A stretch of 64,000 nt of DNA from Cupriavidus pauculus. GTDB lineage: Bacteria > Pseudomonadota > Gammaproteobacteria > Burkholderiales > Burkholderiaceae. A program made the translations under genes and the position numbers. The notes beneath the pieces are model-generated. The model did not search any database. It was given only the letters and a program-made list of their open reading frames with translations, and was not told where the DNA came from. The stretch is taken from NCBI RefSeq assembly GCF_008693385.1, contig NZ_CP044067.1, forward strand, positions 2,585,501 to 2,649,500, given 5' to 3'. This document shows, piece by piece, positions 17,246 to 25,434 of this stretch (within the stretch, counting starts at the first letter, position 1; the number at the start of each line of letters is the position of its first letter).

Positions 17246-17264
17246 AGGTTCGATCGACCCCGGG

Positions 17265-18317
17265 TCAATCCACCTTCGCGCCGGACTGCTCGACGATGGG
17301 CTTCCACTTCCGATAGTCCGAATCCACGAGCTCGGCGAACGCCTTCGGCGTCATGAGCTTCGCCTCGGCGCCCTGTTCGTGGATCGCATGAATGACGTCG
17401 GGGTTGGCCAGCACCTTGTTGATCTCGGTGGCCAGGCGGTCCACGACGCTGGCCGGCGTTTTCGCGGGCGCGAAGATGCCGTACCAGGTGCTGACATCCA
17501 CGTCCTTGTAGCCGCTTTCGGCGACGGTCGGCACGTTCGGCAGCGACGTGCTGCGGGTGGCCGACGTCACGGCCAGTACGCGCAGCTTGCCGGCCTTGAC
17601 CTGTGCCAGCGCCGAGGGCACCGAGGCGACCATCAGGTCGACGTTGCCGGCCATCGCGTCCATCATCGCGGCATTCGAGCCCTTGTACGGCACGTGCAGC
17701 AGCTTGATGCCGGCCGCGTGGCTGAAGATCTCCGCCGCGAGGTGAATCGTCGTGCCATTGCCGGGCGAGCCATAGCGGACCGACTCCGGATGCGCCTTCG
17801 CGGCCGCGACCACATCGGCCAGCGTCTTGAAGCGCGAGTTCGCCGACGTGACGATGCAGATCGGCGTGTAGGCAACGTGGCTGATGGCGATGAGGTCGCG
17901 CGCCGGCACATACGACACCGACTTGTAGAGCCATGGCGCCACCACGAGATTGTCCTTCTGGCCCATGACCAGTTCGTAGCCGGTGGGCGCCGCGCGCACG
18001 ATCTCGGCAATGCCGAGCGTGCCGCCCGCGCCGGGCTTGTTGTCGGGCACGAACGTCCATTTGGTGCTCTGCGCGACCTGGTTGGCCACGAGGCGCGCGA
18101 GGATATCGGTGCCGCCGCCCGGCGGGAACGGAATGACGAGCCGGATCGGCTTGGCAGGCCAGTTGTCCTGCGCCAGCGCGGGAAAGCCGCTCGCCATCGC
18201 GGCCGAGGCCAGCGCGCCTTTCAGCAGGGCGCGCCTGGAGGTATTGACGTCGGGGGACGCGGGCAGGGCGGTCTCGCTGTGCAGCGAGCCGGAACGATGG
18301 GCGGGAATTCGGGGCAT
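17265..18317 (-). CDS. Bug-family (TctC-type) receptor 3, predicted Tat export signal
   Basis: A 350-residue receptor with the family blocks WPAKPIRLVIPFPPGGGTDILAR, DNKPGAGGTLG, YGSPGNGTTIHLAAEIF and HVPYKGSNA. Unlike the other Bug proteins here, its leader has a long polar N-region (about 25 residues) and the twin-arginine sequence TSRRALLKGALASAAM, ending at ALAQ near residue 50. This predicts export as a folded protein by Tat rather than Sec. No enzyme gene is attached; it lies between a MOSC gene and an IclR gene. Ligand unknown. Confidence 0.88.
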   Translation of the reverse strand: MPRIPAHRSGSLHSETALPASPDVNTSRRALLKGALASAAMASGFPALAQDNWPAKPIRLVIPFPPGGGTDILARLVANQVAQSTKWTFVPDNKPGAGGTLGIAEIVRAAPTGYELVMGQKDNLVVAPWLYKSVSYVPARDLIAISHVAYTPICIVTSANSRFKTLADVVAAAKAHPESVRYGSPGNGTTIHLAAEIFSHAAGIKLLHVPYKGSNAAMMDAMAGNVDLMVASVPSALAQVKAGKLRVLAVTSATRSTSLPNVPTVAESGYKDVDVSTWYGIFAPAKTPASVVDRLATEINKVLANPDVIHAIHEQGAEAKLMTPKAFAELVDSDYRKWKPIVEQSGAKVD

Positions 18318-18414
18318 GGAGGGTTCGGACGGCGGGAAAGCAACCCGCGATTATACCGCCGCCGCTCCGCCGCCCACTCTACACGCCCCGCGCCGCCGAA
18401 GTCCGCCGCTCGCG

Positions 18415-19224
18415 CTAGCCGCCCTGCATCGCGCGCACGTCGGCCTCGATCCGCTGGACCGTCTCCAGCAGCAGCTTCGCCAGGCTTTCGATCCGCGCGT
18501 TCTGCATCCGCGACGCCACAGCGGAGATGCTGATGGCCGCCGCGGCCGACTGCTCGTACGGCGCGTGCACGGGCACCGCGACGGTCCGTACCGTCGGCAC
18601 TTCCAGCACGCGATTGACGAGGTACCCGCGCGTGCGCACCTGCTTCACCTTGTCCCACATCACACGTTCCGAGTAGTTCGGATATCCCTCGCTCACCTTT
18701 GTCTCGTTCGACAGGCAGATGCGCAGGATCTCGTCGTCGGGCAGCGTGCTGAGAATGGCCACGTTGCCGCCGCCGATATTAAGCGGACGCGGCCGGCCCA
18801 CCTCGAGCACGAACGCGCGGATCGGGAACGACCCTTCCTCGCGATCCACGCACACGCCGTTGAACCCCGACCTGACCGTCAGAAAGACGGTGTCTCCCGA
18901 CGCCTCCGCCAGCGCCTTGATATGCGGGTGGCACACGTCCCGCAGCTGAAAGCGCGGCGCCGCCGCGAGACCCATCTCGTAGAGGCTGCTGCCGAGGTAA
19001 TAGCGCTTGGACGCCGGATGCTGCGTCACCAGTTGTTCCGCCACCAGTCCCTGCAGGATCCGATGCGCGGTCGATCGCTCGAGCCCCGCTGCGCGATAGA
19101 TGTCGGCGAGCCGCATGCCCGTGCGGTTGTGCGCCGCAATCAGGCGAAGGATGAACGCGGCGCGCTGGATCGTCTGCGTGCCGCTGACGGCGACGCTGCC
19201 GTCCGCGAAGTCTTCTCTTTTCAT
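18415..19224 (-). CDS. IclR-family regulator, predicted controller of the CoA-transferase operon
   Basis: A 269-residue IclR protein. The winged helix (TQTIQRAAFILRLIAAH through STAHRILQGLVAEQLV) covers about residues 15-75 and an effector domain follows. The start is the ATG at 19222-19224 (MKREDF), which removes an unlikely 30-residue upstream extension. It is divergent from a catabolic operon beginning at 19361. A perfect 17-bp repeat flanks the divergent promoter: one copy just upstream of this start, the other over the CoA-transferase start. That arrangement fits autoregulation plus operon control. Confidence 0.9.
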   Translation of the reverse strand: MKREDFADGSVAVSGTQTIQRAAFILRLIAAHNRTGMRLADIYRAAGLERSTAHRILQGLVAEQLVTQHPASKRYYLGSSLYEMGLAAAPRFQLRDVCHPHIKALAEASGDTVFLTVRSGFNGVCVDREEGSFPIRAFVLEVGRPRPLNIGGGNVAILSTLPDDEILRICLSNETKVSEGYPNYSERVMWDKVKQVRTRGYLVNRVLEVPTVRTVAVPVHAPYEQSAAAAISISAVASRMQNARIESLAKLLLETVQRIEADVRAMQGG

Positions 19225-19225
19225 G

Positions 19226-19242
19226 ATCCCAATATATGGAAC
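19226..19242 (+). promoter_or_regulatory. Candidate IclR operator, copy 1
   Basis: The 17-mer ATCCCAATATATGGAAC occurs here and again, identical, at 19351-19367. It contains an imperfect dyad TCCCA-ATATA-TGGAA, close to the TTCCA/TGGAA-type half-sites described for IclR family sites. This copy is immediately upstream of the IclR start codon, where binding would block its own expression. Confidence 0.65.
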
Positions 19243-19350
19243 AACCGTCGTTGACGCTGGCGACCGGGGATTCGTAACATTCTTAGCCATCGAAACCGTG
19301 ATTATCCACCGCAAACACGATGTGGCGATGAAATCGGATCGGCAAGGAAA

Positions 19351-19367
19351 ATCCCAATATATGGAAC
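19351..19367 (+). promoter_or_regulatory. Candidate IclR operator, copy 2
   Basis: This is the second identical copy of ATCCCAATATATGGAAC, 125 bases from the first. Its ATG at 19361-19363 is the likely start codon of the first CoA transferase, so bound protein would cover the translation start region of the operon mRNA's template. Confidence 0.65.
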
Positions 19368-20620
19368 TACATTACAAATCGGGCGCGGCGCTGGCGGGCA
19401 TCAGGGTGCTCGACATGGGCGCGGCGCTCGGCAACTACTGCGCGAAGCTCTTCGCCGACCTGGGTGCCGACGTCGTGCTGGTCGAGCCGGCCGGCGGCAC
19501 GCGCACCCGCGCCATGGCACCGTTTCTCGAAGGCCGGACCGATGCCGAGGCGAGTCTCTACTTCCAGTACAACAACACGAACAAGCGCAGCATCGGCCTC
19601 GACCTCGATACGGCGCAAGGCAAGGCGCTGTTCCGCCAGCTGGTCGCCGATACCGATCTGCTGATCGAATGCGCGGTGCCCGGCGAGATGGATGCGCTCG
19701 GGCTGGGATACGCGACGCTGCGCGCTTGGAATCCGCGCCTGGTGATGACGAGCATCACGCCGTTCGGCCAGACTGGACCCTATGCCGGGTGGAAGGGCGA
19801 GGACCTGGTGGCGATGGCGATGGGCGGGATGATGTCGCTGGGCGGCTACGTCGATAGCCCGCCCATGGTGCCGTTCGGCTACCAGGGCATCGCGGCCGCC
19901 AATCTTTTCGCCGCCGTGGCATCGCTCGCGGCGCTCCATGAGGCCGAGGCGAGCGGCGCGGGCCAGTATATCGATGTCTCGATGCAGGAGTGCATCGTCA
20001 TGGGGATGGAGAACGCGGTGCAGTTCTTCGACCTCGAAGGCACGATCCGGGGCCGGACCGCGGGCCGGCAGCGCGAGGCGGGCAGCGGCGTCTTCCGTTG
20101 CAAGGATGGCTATATCTATCTGATGGCCGCCGGCGTGGGCGCCAATCGGTTCTGGGGCAACACGGTCGAATGGCTCGCGGAGGAGGGCATCGAAGGCGTC
20201 GAGGCCCTGCGCGACGAACGGTGGTCGAACCGCGACTACCTGAGCACGAAGGAGGCCAAGGAGACGTTCGCGCGCGTCTTCAACGGTTTCGCGCTCCGAT
20301 ACACGAAGGCCGAGCTCTATCAGCGCGGTCAGGCGCGCCGCATTCCCATCGCCCCCGTCAGCACGCCCGCGGACGTGCTCGACAGCGAGCAGCTCGCGGC
20401 GCGCGGCTTCTTCCTCGATGTCGGCCCCGAAGCGTTCGGCGAGGGCGCGTTCACGACCGCGGGCAAATTCCCCGGCGCACCTTACCGGTTCGGCGCGACC
20501 CCCTGGCGGCTGGAGCGCCTGGCGCCGCGGCTGGGTCAGCATACGGCGGAGATCCTGTCGGGGCTCGGCATTTCCGGACCCGCGCAGGCGGCGCTGTTCG
20601 ATGCGGGAGTCGTGCAATGA
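19361..20620 (+). CDS. CaiB/BaiF family III CoA transferase, subunit or paralogue 1
   Basis: A 419-residue family III CoA transferase (LAGIRVLDMGAALGNYCAKLFADLGADVV at the N-terminus). The Asp of GQYIDVSMQE, D205, is at the position of the catalytic carboxylate that becomes an acyl anhydride and CoA thioester in this family. It moves CoA from a donor acyl-CoA to a carboxylic acid. The ATG at 19361 has AAGGA about 10 bases upstream; an in-frame ATG at 19328 would add 11 residues. Its TGA overlaps the next transferase's ATG, so the two may form a heteromer, as BbsE/BbsF do. Confidence 0.9.
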   Translation: MELHYKSGAALAGIRVLDMGAALGNYCAKLFADLGADVVLVEPAGGTRTRAMAPFLEGRTDAEASLYFQYNNTNKRSIGLDLDTAQGKALFRQLVADTDLLIECAVPGEMDALGLGYATLRAWNPRLVMTSITPFGQTGPYAGWKGEDLVAMAMGGMMSLGGYVDSPPMVPFGYQGIAAANLFAAVASLAALHEAEASGAGQYIDVSMQECIVMGMENAVQFFDLEGTIRGRTAGRQREAGSGVFRCKDGYIYLMAAGVGANRFWGNTVEWLAEEGIEGVEALRDERWSNRDYLSTKEAKETFARVFNGFALRYTKAELYQRGQARRIPIAPVSTPADVLDSEQLAARGFFLDVGPEAFGEGAFTTAGKFPGAPYRFGATPWRLERLAPRLGQHTAEILSGLGISGPAQAALFDAGVVQ

Positions 20621-21825
20621 AGAGATTGCTCCAAGGCATTCGCGTCATCGACTTCACGTGGATCGGGGCCGGGTCCTTCACGACGAAGCTGCTCGCCGAC
20701 CTCGGCGCCGACGTCATCAAGATCGAGACCTGCACGCGGCTGGACTCGCTGCGCATCGCGCGTCCCTTCAAGGATGGCGTATCGGGCGTGAACCGCAGCG
20801 GCTACTTCGCGGACCGCAACTCGAGCAAGCGCAGCATCACGGTCAACGCGAAGCATCCCGATGGATTGCAGCTGATCCGGCAACTGATTGCCGATGCCGA
20901 TATCGTGGCCAACAACTTCACGCCCGGCGTCATGGAGAAGATCGGGCTCGGTTATGACGCCGTGCGCGAGATTCGTCCGCGGGTCGTGTACGCGTCGATG
21001 TCCATGCAGGGGACCACTGGCCCCGAGAAGGACTACCTCGGCTACGGCCTGATCATCGGCGCGCTGACCGGCCTGCAGCATCTGACGGGCCTGCCGGACC
21101 GCGAGCCGGCGGGGACCGGGACCAACTATCCCGACCATATTCCCAACCCCACGCACGCGGCGTTCGCGATCCTGGCCGCGCTGCGCCACGCGCGCCGGAC
21201 CGGCGAGGGACAGTTCATCGATATCGCGCAGACCGAGCCGACGCTGGCGCTGATGGGGCCGTGGATCCTGAACAGCGCCTTCAACGGACGTGTCGATGAC
21301 CGTCGCGGCAACACGCATCCCGACATGGCGCCGCACGGGGTCTATCCGTGCGATGGCGAGGACCGCTGGATCGCCATCGCGGTGGCCGACGATGCGCAAT
21401 GGCTGTCGCTCCGCGCCGCGCTGGACCTGCCGGAACCCGCGCGGTGGGCGTCCGTCGCGGGACGCCTCGCGGACCGCGAAGCGATCGATGCCGAGATCGC
21501 CGCGAGATCGCGCAAATGGGATGGACCCGCACTCATGCATGCGTTGCAGGCAGCGGGCATCTCGGCCGGCATCGTCAACAACGCCGCGGACGTACTGACC
21601 ACCGACCCGCAACTGCAGGCGCGCGGGCACTGGGTGACGCTCGACCATCCGGAGATGGGCCCGAGCATCTACAACGCGCCGCCGTTCCGTTTCTCGGATG
21701 CCCACTCGAATCCATCGACGCCCGCGCCGCTGCTGGGGCAGCACACGCGGGAGATCTGCCGCGATCTGCTGGGATTGAGCGATGCCGACGTGGCGCGCCT
21801 GATCGACAGCGGCGCACTCGCATAA
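20617..21825 (+). CDS. CaiB/BaiF family III CoA transferase, subunit or paralogue 2
   Basis: A 402-residue family III CoA transferase. The N-terminus LLQGIRVIDFTWIGAGSFTTKLLADLGADVIKIE and the active-site region GEGQFIDIAQTEP (D202) are intact. It is only distantly similar to its neighbour, and the two are joined by an ATGA overlap, which favours a two-subunit enzyme over a recent duplication. The likely role is activation of the imported acid, with succinyl-CoA or a product CoA ester as donor; this is inference from the operon. Confidence 0.9.
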   Translation: MKRLLQGIRVIDFTWIGAGSFTTKLLADLGADVIKIETCTRLDSLRIARPFKDGVSGVNRSGYFADRNSSKRSITVNAKHPDGLQLIRQLIADADIVANNFTPGVMEKIGLGYDAVREIRPRVVYASMSMQGTTGPEKDYLGYGLIIGALTGLQHLTGLPDREPAGTGTNYPDHIPNPTHAAFAILAALRHARRTGEGQFIDIAQTEPTLALMGPWILNSAFNGRVDDRRGNTHPDMAPHGVYPCDGEDRWIAIAVADDAQWLSLRAALDLPEPARWASVAGRLADREAIDAEIAARSRKWDGPALMHALQAAGISAGIVNNAADVLTTDPQLQARGHWVTLDHPEMGPSIYNAPPFRFSDAHSNPSTPAPLLGQHTREICRDLLGLSDADVARLIDSGALA

Positions 21826-21845
21826 GCACAAGACAGGGAGACACC

Positions 21846-22622
21846 ATGAGCGTCCTGATCGACGTTGCCGACAACGTGGCGACGATCACACTGAACCGGC
21901 CGGAAGCGATGAACGCGATCGATCCGGACATGCGCGCGGAACTCGACGAGACCTGGCGGCGCATCCATGCGGACGATTCGATTCGCGTGGCCGTGCTGAC
22001 GGGCGCCGGCGAGAAGGCGTTCTGCACGGGCTCGGACCTGAAGAAGACGATGCCGCCGAAAGACAGCTTTGCCTCGACGACGTTCGGGCGCGCGAAGTCG
22101 GACCACCTGCTGGCGGGCCTGACCACGGACAAGCCGCTGATCTGCGCGATCAACGGCTTTGCGATGGGCGGCGGACTCGAACTGGCGCTCGCCTGCGACA
22201 TCCGCATCGCCTCCGACAACGCGCAGTTCGCGCTGTCGGAAGTGCGCATCGGCAGCATTCCGGGCGCGGGCGGCACGCAGCGCCTGCCGCGCGCCGTCGG
22301 CGCGTCCAACGCGATGCTGATGCTGCTGACGGGCGACCGTGTCGATGCGGCCGAGGCACTGCGCATCGGCCTGGTCAGCAAGGTCGTGCCGCAGGCGGAA
22401 CTGCTTGCCACCGCCACGTCGATTGCCCAACGGATTGCACAGAACGCGCCCCTCGCCGTGCGCGCGGTCAAGCGGCTCGTGCAGCAGGGCATGGACATGC
22501 CGCTGCCGGTTGCGATCGACACCGAACGCTATGTCTTCGGGCTCATGCGCGATACCGAGGACCGGATAGAAGGGCGGCGCGCTTTCCAGGAAAAGCGTCC
22601 GCCGCAGTACCACGGAAAATAA
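21846..22622 (+). CDS. Enoyl-CoA hydratase (crotonase family)
   Basis: A 258-residue crotonase. Both catalytic glutamates of true hydratases are present: E112 in MGGGLELALACD and E132 in ALSEVRIGSIPGAGGTQRL, 20 residues apart as in rat mitochondrial hydratase (E144/E164). It should add water across the 2,3 double bond made by the acyl-CoA dehydrogenase of the same operon, giving a 3-hydroxyacyl-CoA. It starts 20 bases after the second CoA transferase behind an AGGGAG site. Confidence 0.92.
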   Translation: MSVLIDVADNVATITLNRPEAMNAIDPDMRAELDETWRRIHADDSIRVAVLTGAGEKAFCTGSDLKKTMPPKDSFASTTFGRAKSDHLLAGLTTDKPLICAINGFAMGGGLELALACDIRIASDNAQFALSEVRIGSIPGAGGTQRLPRAVGASNAMLMLLTGDRVDAAEALRIGLVSKVVPQAELLATATSIAQRIAQNAPLAVRAVKRLVQQGMDMPLPVAIDTERYVFGLMRDTEDRIEGRRAFQEKRPPQYHGK

Positions 22623-22635
22623 GGAGGAGGGTGCA

Positions 22636-23778
22636 ATGAGTTTGTCACGAAAGATCGCCATCGCCGGGGTCGGTGCTTCCGCGCAGGGACGGCTGCCCGG
22701 ATCGACGCCGATCACGCTCGCCACGGACGCGTTCAAGCGCGCGCTCGACGACGCGGGTTTGAAGAAGTCCGATATCGATGGCCTGCTGACGATGCCGGGC
22801 ACGACGTCGCCGGAGGCCTCGCTCAACTACCTGCGCCTCGGCGAGACGCTGGGGATCGACCCCCAGTACACGGGCAGCATGACGCTGGGCGGCGGCACGG
22901 CCGGCGCGCTGGTGCAGATGGCCGCCGCGGCCATTCATGCAGGCCTTGCCACGACGGTCGCGTGCGTGTTCGGCGATACCGCCAAGACGGGCGGCTCGAA
23001 GTTCAGCCGCGCCTCCGGCTGGGGCGATTCGTGGGGCATCTGGGGCATGTTCGCGGCGGCCGCCAACAGCGCCATCGCCGCCAGTCGGCATATGGCGCTG
23101 TATGGCACGACGAGCCGTCACCTTGGCGAGGTGGCGGTTGCATGCCGGCGCCATGCCTCGATGAATCCCAACGCCGTCATGCGCGAGCCGATCACGATCG
23201 AGGATCACCAGAATTCGCGGTTCGTGGTCGAGCCGTTCCACCTGCTCGACTGCTGCCTGATCAGCGATGGCGGCGTCTGCATCATCGTCACGTCGGCGGA
23301 GCGGGCCAGGCATCTGAAGCAGCCGCCGGTGGTGATTGCCGGCATGGGGCAGGCCTACACCACGCAGAACATGGAGCGCGAGGACTGGTGGTACGTGCCG
23401 CATCAGAAGGATGCGCTCAAGCGGGCTTATGCGATGGCCGGCGTCGGTCCGAAGGACATCGACGTCGCGCAGCTTTACGACAACTTCACGATGAGCGTGC
23501 TGCTGTGGCTCGAACACGCGGGCTTCTGCGGCGTGGGCGAGGCCGGTCCGTTCGTGGAGGGCGGGCGCATCCAGCTGGGTGGCGAACTGCCGGTGAACAC
23601 GGCGGGCGGCAATCTTTCCGAGTCGTATATGGAGGGGTGGCTGCATATCGTCGAAGGGGTGCGGCAGATTCGCGGCGAATGCGGCGAGCGCCAGGTGGCG
23701 GGCGCGGAGACGTGCCTGGTGACGGGCCGCGGCATGACGCTGAACTGCTCGAACGCAATGATCCTGCAGCAGGGCTGA
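22636..23778 (+). CDS. Thiolase-superfamily protein lacking thiolase cysteines; candidate retro-aldolase
   Basis: A 380-residue thiolase-fold protein of the SCP-x/Ltp2 type. Where thiolases have the nucleophilic Cys, the sequence reads SMTLGGGTAGALV (about residues 81-93), and the C-terminal CxG cysteine and GHP histidine are also absent. In the latter region it has NTAGGNLSESYMEGW (Y331), and LYDNF (Y281) precedes it. Ltp2, the steroid side-chain aldolase, likewise lost the Cys, uses tyrosines and works with a DUF35 protein. A DUF35 gene follows here after 11 bases. Retro-aldol cleavage of a 3-hydroxyacyl-CoA is therefore likely; this is inference. Confidence 0.82.
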   Translation: MSLSRKIAIAGVGASAQGRLPGSTPITLATDAFKRALDDAGLKKSDIDGLLTMPGTTSPEASLNYLRLGETLGIDPQYTGSMTLGGGTAGALVQMAAAAIHAGLATTVACVFGDTAKTGGSKFSRASGWGDSWGIWGMFAAAANSAIAASRHMALYGTTSRHLGEVAVACRRHASMNPNAVMREPITIEDHQNSRFVVEPFHLLDCCLISDGGVCIIVTSAERARHLKQPPVVIAGMGQAYTTQNMEREDWWYVPHQKDALKRAYAMAGVGPKDIDVAQLYDNFTMSVLLWLEHAGFCGVGEAGPFVEGGRIQLGGELPVNTAGGNLSESYMEGWLHIVEGVRQIRGECGERQVAGAETCLVTGRGMTLNCSNAMILQQG

Positions 23779-23789
23779 GACGGAGAACG

Positions 23790-24215
23790 ATGATCATGAC
23801 CGATTACAACAAGCCCCTGCCCGTGCTGGGCGACGACAACCGCCCGTTCTGGGAAGCCGCGCGCCGCGAAGAGCTGCGCATGCAGCAGTGCCTGGACTGC
23901 GGGCATATCCGCTATCCGATCAATCACGTCTGTCCGCAGTGCCTGTCCGAACGCGCCGACTGGCGGCGCCTGTCGGGCCGCGGCACCGTGTTCTCCTACA
24001 TCGTCTTCCACCAGGTCTATCACGCGGGCTTTGCGCAGGACGTGCCTTACAACGTCGCGATGATCCAGCTCGAAGAGGGCCCGCGCATGATCAGCAACGT
24101 GGTCGGCGTGCCCAACGACGCCGTCAAGGTCGGCGATGCGGTGACCGTCACGTTCGACAAGGTCACGGAAGAGATCACGATCCCGCGCTTCACGCCCGCC
24201 GGCAAGCCGGCATAA
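23790..24215 (+). CDS. DUF35 zinc-ribbon/OB-fold protein, partner of the thiolase-like protein
   Basis: A 141-residue protein with a rubredoxin-like zinc ribbon (C34-x2-C37 and C48-x2-C51, in QQCLDCGH and HVCPQCLS) followed by an OB-fold (GRGTVFSYIVFHQVYHAGF onward). Such small proteins bind thiolase-fold enzymes and complete their acyl-CoA site, as BbsA does for BbsB and ChsH2-DUF35 for Ltp2. GGAG lies 5 bases before the ATG at 23790; a second ATG two codons later is an alternative. Its position directly after the thiolase-like gene supports a complex. Confidence 0.9.
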   Translation: MIMTDYNKPLPVLGDDNRPFWEAARREELRMQQCLDCGHIRYPINHVCPQCLSERADWRRLSGRGTVFSYIVFHQVYHAGFAQDVPYNVAMIQLEEGPRMISNVVGVPNDAVKVGDAVTVTFDKVTEEITIPRFTPAGKPA

Positions 24216-24237
24216 CAGACACTGGGAACACGGCAAC

Positions 24238-25425
24238 ATGGATTTCGAATTACCAGAAGACACGCGCATGGTGCGGGACACCGTTTCCCGCTTCGTACGC
24301 AACGAACTGATCCCGCATGAAGCGCTGATCATCCGCCGCGAGGCGGAGCGCGGCTTCACCGACACGCCGCTGATTCCGCCGGAACTCGATGCGAAGCTGC
24401 AGCACACGGCGCGCGAGATCGGCCTGTGGGGCATCGACGTGCCGGAGGAATACGGCGGGCAGGAGTTCGGCATGCTGGCCAAGTGCGTCGTCATCGAGGA
24501 GCTCAAGCACAGCATCGTGCCGTTCGTGCTGCCACCGGAGAGCCCGAATCTCTATCTGCTCAGGGAGCTCTGCGTCGGCTCGCAGATCGATCGGTACCTG
24601 CTGCCGTACGCAAGGGGCGAGAAGAAGAGCTGCATCGCGCTGACGGAGCCGGGCGCCGGTTCCGATGCGGGCGCCATCAAGACGCGCGCCGAACGACGGA
24701 ACGGCAAATGGGTGATCAACGGCACGAAGATCTTTATCAGCAACGCCCGCCGTGCCGACTTCATGATCGTGCTCGCGGTGACCGATCCGTCCAGGGGTGC
24801 CCATGGCGGCATGTCCGCGTTCCTCGTGGACAAGGGCACGCCGGGCCTGACGGTGCCGACGGGCTATCCGATGATCGGTGAGTACCATCCGTACGAGGTC
24901 GTGTTCGACAACGTCGAGGTCGGCGACGAGCAGGTGCTGGGCGAGATCGGCACGGCGTTCAAGCCGCTGCAGAAGCGGCTCGGGGTGCGGCGCCTCGACA
25001 TTGCATCACGGTGTCTGGGGCTGGCGAGCCGGTGCATCGAGATGATGATCGAGCAAGCCAATACGCGCACGACGTTCGGCGCGCCGCTGGCCGATCGGCA
25101 GACCATCCAGAACTGGATCGCGGACAGCTTCCAGGAGATGGAGATGGTGCGCTGGCTCGTCTACCGGCTGGCATGGCGCATCGATCGCGGCGACACCGAC
25201 TTCCGGCGCGATGGCGCGATTGTCAAGATCCAGTCCACGGAGATGATCGGGCGCGTCGCGGATCGCGCGATCCAGCTGTTCGGCGGCATGGGCGTGTCCA
25301 AGGAACTGCCGCTGGAGTACATCGCCCGGATGGCGCGCGTGCTGCGCATCGTCGAGGGGCCGAGCGAGGTGCACCGCTGGGTCGTCGCGCGCGATCTGCT
25401 CAAGAGCGGGCTGCCGTCCAGCTGA
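24238..25425 (+). CDS. Acyl-CoA dehydrogenase
   Basis: A 395-residue flavin-dependent acyl-CoA dehydrogenase with the usual domain order: N-terminal helices (1-130), beta domain with CIALTEPGAGSDAGAIKTRA, and C-terminal helices with TRTTFGAPLADRQ and LFGGMGVSKELP. The catalytic Glu is in VEGPSEVHR at about residue 373. It would introduce a 2,3 double bond into the acyl-CoA made by the CoA transferases, passing electrons to ETF. It starts 22 bases after DUF35 and ends 9 bases before the alcohol-dehydrogenase relative. Confidence 0.92.
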   Translation: MDFELPEDTRMVRDTVSRFVRNELIPHEALIIRREAERGFTDTPLIPPELDAKLQHTAREIGLWGIDVPEEYGGQEFGMLAKCVVIEELKHSIVPFVLPPESPNLYLLRELCVGSQIDRYLLPYARGEKKSCIALTEPGAGSDAGAIKTRAERRNGKWVINGTKIFISNARRADFMIVLAVTDPSRGAHGGMSAFLVDKGTPGLTVPTGYPMIGEYHPYEVVFDNVEVGDEQVLGEIGTAFKPLQKRLGVRRLDIASRCLGLASRCIEMMIEQANTRTTFGAPLADRQTIQNWIADSFQEMEMVRWLVYRLAWRIDRGDTDFRRDGAIVKIQSTEMIGRVADRAIQLFGGMGVSKELPLEYIARMARVLRIVEGPSEVHRWVVARDLLKSGLPSS

Positions 25426-25434
25426 GGAGGCGCC

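Noticed and set aside
22636..23778. Ordinary acetyl-CoA acetyltransferase
   Set aside because: Both thiolase cysteines and the GHP histidine are missing, so standard thiolase chemistry is not supported.
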